In this document: positions 56,285 through 64,000 of the stretch, one piece after another | Numbering within the stretch: the stretch's first letter is position 1 | Layout: every line of letters begins with the position of its first letter | Source of the DNA: Histoplasma ohiense | Lineage: Eukaryota; Ascomycota; Eurotiomycetes; Onygenales; Ajellomycetaceae | Assembly (NCBI GenBank): GCA_017607445.1 | Contig: JAEVHH010000002.1 | Span: 1,488,001 to 1,552,000 of the forward strand | Direction of reading: 5' to 3' | DNA: 64,000 bases | The notes under the pieces: generated by a model | Databases searched by the model: none | What the model was told of the DNA's origin: nothing | The model's input: only the letters and a program-made list of their open reading frames with translations | Program-made: the position numbers and the translations under genes

Positions 56285-57308
56285 ATGTCTGCCTCGGGTA
56301 CTTGGCTTTCACCACTATGGGACTACCGATATACGTCCCCCACTCCCGAACAGCTCCGTGAGCGGCGCGAGCTCCTCACGTTACGTGGTGAATATGCTCA
56401 GCTATCCACCCTGCTCCTGATTTTGTTGTTCAGCGCCTATAGACTGGGCGCACGACGGATCAGAAGCAGCGGCAGAGGCAAAGACCAAGATGCCAAGTCA
56501 TCCTCATTGCCATTATCAGTATGGCTAGATTCTCCACTCATGCGCAGTGGGGCCGAGACGAGGAGACAGTATCTCGTCGCGACGGTATGGATGGCGTGGT
56601 TGGTTGCGCTTTCGGCTTGGAGGACGGGTAATGGTATGGATACATATATATTCTCCTTATTTCCTTCACGCCGCTCTTCTATATATCTCCTCTATATAAC
56701 CCAGTACACATGCCAAGAAGGACGCTTCCATGCTGACGAAACAACAACAAGACTACCTTCACCTCACCAAATCGTTGGGACACACCGCCCTCGCCACAAT
56801 CCCCTTCAACCTTCTGCTCTCCCCCAAACTCTCCACAACAACCCACCCCTTCAACATTGTCTGCTCCCACCTCCTCCACCTGCCTCAGACCCATTTAACC
56901 CCCTACCATCGCCTCTTCGGCCGGCTGGTCATTCCCACGCTCATCTCCCTGCACTCAGCGCTGTATCTCATGTTCTTCGTGGAAAATGGGGTGCTGGAGA
57001 AGAGGCTCAATGATCCGGATGTGCAAATTGGGATTATAGGGGGTTGGATTTTGGTCCTGTTATGGGGAATGAGTGGGTGGGTAGTGGGGTGGGTGAGGGG
57101 TCAGGGGAATCCGACGTCAAGATCATCAGGGTCGGGGTCGAAATCGAAGCGGATGGCATATGTTGTGCATGTTGCGTTGGTTATGGTTCTTCTGGGAACA
57201 GTGTATTTTCATGTTGAGCATGCGAGGAAATTCGTGGTGCAAGCTCTGATGATTTATGGGGTTGACGTCGGGAGTTGGGTGGTTAAGCGCTTACGGGTTA
57301 GAGTATAA
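56285..57308 (+). CDS. Ferric-reductase-like transmembrane domain protein
   Basis: Integral membrane protein of 301 aa from two exons, 56285-56633 and 56752-57308. Exon 1 has MSASGTWLSPLWDYRYTSPTPE, one membrane helix (STLLLILLFSAYRLGA) and VWMAWLVALSAWRTGN. The intron (56634-56751) uses an AACAAG acceptor to restore DYLHLTKSLGHTALATIPF, a hallmark of the ferric-reductase-like (cytochrome b-type) domain, where His residues in helices (GHTALA; PYHRLFGRLVIPTLISLHSA) can bind heme. Two or three more helices follow. It ends right after the membrane domain, so the FAD- and NAD(P)H-binding modules of true Fre/Nox enzymes are absent; electrons would need another donor. Function unknown. Confidence 0.8.
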
Positions 57309-58176
57309 TTGAAAGGCCAGGTTATTGTCCAAACTTTTTGGGGCTATTGTTCTGATGTACTCGGATAGAATACTCTGTCACGGTTTGTAGGGTTGTGAGG
57401 CAAGGGTTTTCGTTTTGGAAGGGGATGGCTTAGAGTGAGAAATGATCCTATTACAGAGAAGATATTAACTGATATTCGCGGAAGGATGAGATGTGTATTG
57501 TGCTTGTATATGCAATGATGAACGAATCGCTATATTGATAGACATAGAGGATAGTAGATACGGCGGTGATAAATAACAGATGAACATGTATTGTACACAC
57601 ACTGTCACAATATGGTGCTGGAAGAAAGAAAATACACAAAGAAAGATAAACGTGATACAAGACCAGGAATTTTGAACAATGCAACTTTGGCAGATCAACT
57701 TTGCTTGCAGATGAGAAATTGTAGATTGATATCATGTAATAAAAAGGGTTGAGCATGGTAGGAAATAAACAAAAAGTGGAAAGTTGGTGCCAGGTAAGAA
57801 CAATTTATGACGGAGCAAGCAAAGAAGGAATCGAAATTCTCGAGGTAAAATAATGATCATAAGCAATAATATAACAAGACCAAAGTAGAACAATTTAGAT
57901 GACTTTGCTGTGTACGACACACCTACGGCCAGGGTAAAAAAGCCAGACGGAATCAGGTGCTGGCCATCGCAGAATAAATGAATATTAAACAGCAGAAATC
58001 TTGCATTCCATCATCCGTAGTGGATACAACCCCTTGCATAAAACGGATGGTTTATAGCAGTTGGAAGAGGATGCAAAGTGTGCACGTACTGTATATGTGC
58101 AAAGTAGTTGCACCAATGACGGAACCGTAAGGACATGCCCGTACATTAGCAGGGGAAAGCCACACATCCATTCCGG
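57309..58176. other. Intergenic between convergent genes
   Basis: 868 bp between the ferric-reductase-like gene (+) and glycogenin (-) stops. No gene seen; short minus-strand frames (57451-57756, 57732-57920) are AT-driven. Confidence 0.6.
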
Positions 58177-60978
58177 TCATCCCCTCATTTCCACAGTACC
58201 CCCTTCTCCTGGCATTCTGCGACTAGGAATAGCTCGCGCCTCAAGCTCGGGAGGCCCACCACGCGTTTCATCAAGTAACGCGGACTGGCGCCGGTGAAGC
58301 TCCTCGAGGCGCTCCACGGGGTTCTGTAAGTCTCCAGTATAAGTAGGTCAATCCAAGGAGTTGCACGAACGCATCGATCGTGAAACGCACCCAGTTCTCC
58401 TGCGATGGGACACCCGCGGCAGGGGGCAAGCTGTCATCATCTTCTTCTTTTCCTCCTTCGATCTTGGAATACGACTTGCCCATGTATTTCGATCGCTGGA
58501 TAGGTGCAGGTGTAACAGGAAGACTGGGCCGCTCTATTTCCGTGGGGAAATCTGTGAGCCTGAGGCTGGGCCTTCGACCTTCATGTTCTGTTCCGAAACC
58601 GCCTCCGGTGGTGCTGGTTACCCCACCTTGTAAGACCTGGACTTGCCCCCTCCGCGGCCTTTGAATGGAACGCATGTATCCCACAATTTCGGGAATTTCA
58701 TCCCATGCGTTTGAGTGAACGTAGTTCAGCCACGGATCCATGGAAGGCGGTGGACCAGCTGACGGTGATGGTGCAGAGTCAGGTAAAACCTCTATTCCGT
58801 CTTTCCCTTTGGCTAATAATTTTGAATGCGAATCTGATGCTATAACGGGTTCTATAGATTCGTCCAAGAAAACGCGGGTGGGTTTTGGGGCGTAAGTTTC
58901 CCATGGGAATATGGGGGCTAATGTTTTTGTCTTTTGCTGCCTAGGGGGTACTTGGTAGTACATATTTTTAGGAACCTCCGGGTATGACTTTGGTGGTTGG
59001 AAAAGTTGAATATCCTGTGACATAGTGTATGTATTTGAAGGTAAACTGAATGCCTCGGGTTTAGAATCTGCGGGGGGAGGTGCCCTATAATCGTTTGTCA
59101 GCATTTGTATGATTGCATGAATATTTCCCGCCGTATCTCATTAGAATTGGAAATGTATACCGGGAAGGGTCCCATTCGGCCTTTGGCGGTGAGAATGATG
59201 TCTCCGGTGCCGCCTTAGCTGACTCAGGCTCCTCGGAAGAAGCAGTGATGTGTTCAAGTTCTGGTTGTTTAGTCGATTCAGTGGGCCCCTGTGGCAACTG
59301 TTGAAGTGCAGGTACGTCTGTCATGCTAGTAATAGGAAGGCTTTTAGGAATTGATATTTCCTTCGAATCGGAAACGATATCAAGGAGAGGAGCAGTATGT
59401 CGGTAGACCGACACATGCTCTTCGCCATGGACGTATTGTGGGACAGCGCTGATAACAAAATCGTGGCTCTTTTTAGGGCTCTTAGGTTGGGGGATAAAGC
59501 TCGTTGGTCTGGCTAAAATCGCACTATTTTCATCAGAAACTGCAGAATTGTCAATTTCTAGTACATGTGGAATTTTGGGCGAGAGCGAGCGCCCAACGTC
59601 ATGCGGTTCGTTGACTTGCTGGATGGATTCATCAGCTTTAGCATGAACTCCAACTTCAACTCCAACTTCAGCGGGAGTAAAAGAAGCACCAAGTGGGTGG
59701 ACGTGAGTCTGTGGTCGAACTTGTGCACAGGGCGTCTCGGGGGGATGTATGCTTTCCAACGATTCAGCCAACTGATCCCAATCACGCCCACCTGGGGCTC
59801 CGGGAATCAGTTCTGCATGAGCTTCAGGTATTTGACCAGTAGGCTTCTACCCCATCACGTCAACTCTCACGACTTAATCAGCAATCTCTTCATCAGGTCC
59901 CCCAAACCCCCATGCATTGAAAGACACAGTTCATACATACCACTGGTTTATAATGTCTATCGTAAGTGGCCCACCACCTCCCCAGAAGTTGATTATACGG
60001 ACTCTCCAGTGGGAAGGCTTGTCGCGGTAAATTCCACGGCTTCTGCATGCCAATATAATGTACTAGACTAATATTGCTGCCAAAATGGCGGAATGCTGGA
60101 ACATACTGATAATGTCCACTCGGAGTACAGTTGTAAATGAAGCTCAATCTATCCCATTTCTTAAAATGTATATTCAGCAGGCCCTGGTCCGCCCCATCAA
60201 AGCTAATCCCTCTCTGAGCAAGAGCAAGGAGAGAGTGATAATCCTGCATGTTGGGAGTGAGCACCATGAGCCCAGTGTTAAAGCAGTCTGGCCAGCCGAT
60301 ATCAGGCACGGCAGCAAAGTGGGTCTCGAGCTTGAGAAGCTCGTTAGGGGCCCTCAGAGATACCACATCGGCATCAATGTACACGATCTTGCTGTATTGA
60401 GTTTGTCTCCAGAGCTCAATTTTGGAGAAGGTTGATATTAGATCTGGCCTGTTCATTAGGTATAGGTTTGCGGGGTTTCGATTGACGAATCGGTTGATGG
60501 GGATTATATCGTCGTAGATGGCCTTTTATACGTTTAGTGGGCGTCGGTTAACAACATATTGCCAAACAATATATCTATATATATATATATATATAAAATA
60601 GCAAACAATAAACAATCGAAAGGACAAATGTTATACCTTCAGCTCACCGAGCGTCGAAGGCTTGAGGGAGTCCAGCGAAACCAGCACAACGAGCTTGGCT
60701 TTGGAGCCCGAGTCTCGCAGCGAATGGGCAAGCACCATTGCACCTAAAAAACCGCGACATCATGGATAAGCAGAGGGGGCGAAAAAAAAGGCAACTGTTC
60801 ATCGTGAACAATATGTCTAGCTCTCGGATATCTCGTATTTATTTACCTGGGAGGTAATTATCGCTGAGCAGCATCTAGACGCAGAGTCCGGTTAGTGGCT
60901 CATGAGGCCCTCATCATTCACAATGTTGTAGGCGTTAAGACTCACGGTGCAGTAAACAGCTTCACCCATGTCCGCCAT
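58177..60978 (-). CDS. Glycogenin glucosyltransferase (GT8)
   Basis: Self-glucosylating primer of glycogen synthesis. Seven exons, 758 aa: 60978-60946, 60873-60846, 60743-60637, 60522-59941, 59846-59161, 59084-58391, 58323-58177. The GT8 domain (about 1-255) begins EAVYCTMLLSDNYLPGAMVLAHSLR and includes the Mn-binding DxD in KIVYIDADVVSLRAP, GWPDCFNTGLMVLTPN, DGADQGLLNIHF and RWWATYDRHYKP. A long low-complexity Pro/Ser/Glu linker follows, then short conserved patches (DPWLNYVHSNAWDEIPEIVGY). The last exon NPVERLEELHRRQSALLDE is the usual C-terminal glycogen-synthase-binding-type helix. ATG at 60978 is preferred; 60969 is three codons later. Reading through the last intron would replace the conserved tail. 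Confidence 0.93.
60574..60595. repeat. (AT)n run in glycogenin intron 3
   Basis: Alternating AT tract lying within the 114-nt intron between exons 3 and 4 of the glycogenin gene. Confidence 0.8.
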
Positions 60979-61743
60979 GACCAGCAGGCAGTGGCAAAGA
61001 CTGCGATTGGCGCGTGAGGCCCGAAGAAGATGGGAAATATGACGGATGAGGAAGGGTTTTCGACAAAAATCACGGTTTCTGATGGGAAGTTAGTGAACCC
61101 GCATTCTGCGGAACTCGCCTGATGTGCTACTGGCGTCTGTGCATGGATCGTACTCCGCCGAGAAAGACAAAGATGGGGATGACTTCTATCTGAGCCATTG
61201 GCAGCGACATATGAGGGAAAAGAAGAAGAGGGGCAATCCAGCCTGGAATCCCGACAGCGAACGCGCTGTATCACAACAGGGGCGTTGAATTAGTTAGCTA
61301 GCTAGTTAACAGTTAGCAAAAAATGACATAATTCGAGAAGAGACGACACGAAAGCTGCGCTAATGCAGCTGATATTTACTTGTGGCGGCCAAATGATGGC
61401 AAAGCTCACGGAGTATTCAATTCCATCCAAGACAAAGAAAGCAGATACACATTTCCCATGAGGAGTTGATGCTACTTCTGCAACGCAATTATGGCAAATA
61501 CAATCGTTTCTCGTAGCTAACTTGCCGCAGAATCCAATTCCAATATAAATGAACATATCATAATAAATCGCTTTCCAATTCCACCCAGATTCAGTGGAGC
61601 AGAAAACAAGCCAGGAAACAAGCCAGGAAACAAGCAAGGAAACTGACAAACACCTCCCTCCAATTCCTCTCTTCCCTTCTCCAATCCACAATCCGTAAGC
61701 TCAAGGCCACTCAGTATCATTCCCATCCCATCCATCTATCCAT
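60979..61743. other. Glycogenin promoter / epoxide hydrolase 3' flank
   Basis: 765 bp between two genes on the minus strand. Contains a short 12-bp tandem repeat (61602-61643). Open minus-strand frames (60942-61274 and 61302-61691) show no motif; the second includes a repeat-encoded LLVSWLVSWLV. Confidence 0.5.
61602..61643. repeat. 12-bp tandem repeat, about 3.5 copies
   Basis: Units of GGAAACAAGCCA with single-base variants, about 100 bp beyond the epoxide hydrolase gene's stop codon. Confidence 0.75.
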
Positions 61744-63515
61744 TCATTTCCTCACAGTCACAACCGCGCCAGGATACACCTCAGCAACCACTGCGCCGAC
61801 ATCACCCTTTTCACCCCCAACAGCCCACTCAACCGCCTTCTCAATAGCCACACGCGATTCAACCTCTACCGGCGGAAAATGTGCCGTCCGTGGCAACATC
61901 ACCACTTGACTTCCATGCACCAGGTAATCCGCAATCCCTTCCAGCCCCACATGGGGGTCCAAGGCTATATCCTGCTCCCCCCATAAAATGGTCGCATTTG
62001 CGCGGAGCGCTCCGATGGGTCCTTCTTGCATAACCATTCCAGTGCTAGTCCGTCGGGGCTCCCCAAGCCCGTGTAGGGCCGAGATTACCTCCAGCGACTT
62101 GTGCCAGGTTCCTACCGCAGCACCGTGGCGGTAGTAGGAGGCCATGTCGCCAAAATTACCTCTCTCGATGCGCTGCCAGACGCTGGCTGGATACTTGTCT
62201 CCATCGGCTGTGGTGGTTTTGAATTCTGCAGCACCGGGGCCGAGTGTGCTGGCCATGGATTCCTCGGCATCCCGAACGGTAAATTCGATCACCTTCCCTG
62301 CTGCAAGGACGTGCAATGTTTTCAAAAACGAATAGTTGCCCCCCTTGCCTACGTAACGTACCATGGGCATAGGGATCTGGAATACAAAAACATAGTCAGA
62401 TAGGATTAGTTGGCGAAATAGCGGCTTCAGCCCAGCTATTGCTCGTAGAAGAAGGCTGTGGGACTGGAATGGGTTGCGTAAGAATGTTTTAAACATTTTC
62501 CTCGAGGATTCCAATGCCCGAGTGAGATTTGACTTAGCTAATGGTACCTGTTCAATGTACAAATATATTAGCCGGCTGGATACGTTGGAAATAAATAATA
62601 AATAATAAAAATTAAGCCTCAAAAGCCAAACGTACCAATGGACCATTCGTCAATATAAACCTATCCGCCAACTGCGGTGCTTCTGACGCAAGGCGAAAGC
62701 CCAACACAGCTCCCCAATCGTGGCCAACGTAAATAACCTTCCCAGCCTGCCGCTTCTCATCTGCTGCTCTGACTCCCTCATAATCATCATCCGCATCAAT
62801 CCCATACTTCCTCCTGACAGCGATGAGGAACTCAGCAAGATGTTCCATTACCTCCGTCACGCTGTACGTTGCCAGCGAATCGGTCCCACCGTAGCCCGGC
62901 AGGTCAACGGCGACAACAGTGCTGTGCTCCCAAAGTAACGACGACGGCAGAATGTGTCGCCATACCGCCCAGCTGTCCGGGAAGCCGTGGACGAAAACGA
63001 CGAGCGGTTTCCTTGTTTCCGTTTGTGTAGATCCTAGTCTTGGTGACGATAGATCTTCTGAGATGGGTCCATTGGCAACGTAGTGGAACTTGAAGCCATC
63101 GCGGAGAGTTATGAAGTGGTGGGAGAAACCATCCCATCGCTTAGAGAGGTTCCAGAGGCGGTCCTTCGCTAAGTGTCGTGTGTTCAAACAAAATTAGCCG
63201 ATTGAGTTACACCATTTTTTCTTTCTTTCTTATATCCCCGCCCTCCTCTCTGAAACATCTAGACCAAACTAGACGAATCGGAATCCTAGAGCAGGTAAAA
63301 ATCCGTAATATAACACAGATAACTAGTTATCAGATATACTTACCTAATAATAACTCCAGCCTCTCCTTCTCTGTCGGCCGACGAAAGAACGTCCCCGCCC
63401 ATATTGCAATAGCCCCATACCTTAAAAAGGTGTAGATTCCATAGAAGGTAGCAAGGGTCATAAGCAGACCCTTGATTATTGGCGTAGATCCCCCCATTCT
63501 TGTTTGTGATTGCAT
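61744..63515 (-). CDS. Membrane-anchored epoxide hydrolase (alpha/beta hydrolase)
   Basis: Probable microsomal or soluble-type epoxide hydrolase on an N-terminal anchor, 502 aa. Three exons: 63515-63344, 63168-62636, 62547-61744. Exon 1 gives a hydrophobic anchor (GLLMTLATFYGIYTFLRYGAIAIWAG) and FFRRPTEKERLELLL, joined to AKDRLWNLSKRWDGFSHHF. The oxyanion motif is HGFPDSW (His118-Pro121). The nucleophile is Asp208 in GHDWGA, where Asp rather than Ser separates epoxide hydrolases and dehalogenases from esterases. A likely acid is in LWGEQDIALD and the catalytic His in RTAHFPPVE. A long cap region lies between. Substrate unknown. A TACGT donor and AACAG acceptor join exons 2 and 3 in frame. Confidence 0.88.
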
Positions 63516-64000
63516 TCGCGGCTCAGAGACAGCGTGGGTTTTTAGGAAGGGTATCCCGTTTTCTCAATTCGTTGCAGTAGGATATGCGGCAGTCGAATAA
63601 TAACGACGATGCTGTTGCGAAGACAAAATGCGGGTATCTCGGTATTCGGGTTGGGTAGATCAACCCGAATAGGAAGAAGCAGAAGAATGAAGAATGACAA
63701 AAGCTCCAAATAAGCACAGTAAAGATTCTCCCTCCTGTTGGGTGCGTTTCGATATTATCAGCACACCTACAGAATATAGAATCCCACCCACTTCTACCCC
63801 ATTCGCAAAACAGGGGCACTTTCTCGAATTTTCACACGTCCCATCCACTACGACAGGCCGATAATGACAAGAGTCCGAAAATATTCCAAATCATGGGCCA
63901 TCTAGTTTGTACCATGCGCGTCTAGCCACTTGTTGCTGGCCTTTCATGAGCGTGGTGCATAATAATAATAGTTGAACAGTCAATGAAAAATTAAAAATAG
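63516..64000. other. Epoxide hydrolase promoter region, to window end
   Basis: No gene supported in the last 485 bp. Two overlapping minus-strand frames (63523-63819, 63660-63848) have no motif. Confidence 0.5.

Noticed and set aside
61302..61735. Membrane protein with LLVSWLVSWLV repeats
   Set aside because: The repeat comes from the 12-bp DNA tandem repeat; the rest has no coding character.
1..64000. CRISPR array, insertion sequences, LTR elements or DNA transposons
   Set aside because: No regular spacer-repeat pattern, paired terminal repeats, or transposase or reverse-transcriptase motifs (such as YxDD or DDE blocks) seen; a repeat-library search would be needed to exclude short eroded copies.
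1..64000. Secondary-metabolite gene cluster
   Set aside because: The Zn2Cys6 factor and the epoxide hydrolase are 52 kb apart and surrounded by housekeeping genes; no PKS, NRPS or terpene synthase.

Overview
This window is nuclear DNA from a filamentous ascomycete. The genes carry many short GT-AG introns with TACTAAC/CTGAC-like branch points. The conserved proteins (Atg27, Erg24, Tad1, SF3b5, Ymr1, uS3, cytosolic PheRS beta, Tpd3, glycogenin) resemble those of Eurotiomycetes. Compact gene blocks alternate with long, AT-richer tracts holding only broken coding relics, which recalls Onygenales genomes shaped by repeat-induced point mutation (RIP). The order-level placement is inference, not something the sequence proves.

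Layout, left to right. (1) 1-1548: 3' part of a secreted GH3 beta-glucosidase, cut by the window edge. (2) 2350-3510: a decayed multi-exon gene with in-frame stops, then a gene-free stretch ending in an intron-containing tRNA-Thr(UGU) at 5523-5603. (3) 6607-9516: a Zn2Cys6 transcription factor behind a pyrimidine-rich leader containing an upstream ORF. (4) 10749-18080: a dense block with ATG27(-), ERG24(+), TAD1(-) and the SF3b5 gene(+). ATG27/ERG24 and TAD1/SF3b5 are divergent pairs; ERG24/TAD1 are convergent. (5) 18081-30211: gene-poor, with one credible hypothetical gene (20456-21508, -) and then about 8.7 kb without any convincing gene. (6) 30212-39294: a small coiled-coil protein(-), a five-exon EEIG1/EHBP1-type N-terminal C2 protein(+), an Sls1-like mitochondrial regulator(+) and a cAMP-receptor-like GPCR(-). 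(7) 39295-42785: about 3.5 kb with no gene, followed by a frameshifted hypothetical gene. (8) 44123-63515: a second dense block with YMR1(+), RPS3(+), FRS1(-), TPD3(+), a ferric-reductase-like membrane protein(+), glycogenin(-) and a membrane-anchored epoxide hydrolase(-).

The genes are mostly unrelated housekeeping functions (autophagy, ergosterol synthesis, tRNA editing, splicing, phosphoinositide turnover, translation, PP2A scaffolding, glycogen priming). I see no biosynthetic cluster, no intact transposon and no CRISPR. Most of the added value is in gene models. I rebuilt 44 introns by frame continuity and family fit. These include a hidden last GPCR exon, micro-exons of 13, 17 and 24 nt in the C2 gene, a 43-nt exon in TAD1 and a GC-AG intron in TPD3. 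The points most worth following up are a shared CACGTGAT promoter element (identical over 15 bases at two loci), the decayed or frameshifted loci, a possible decayed tRNA with a nearby nested inverted repeat, and the large gene desert.
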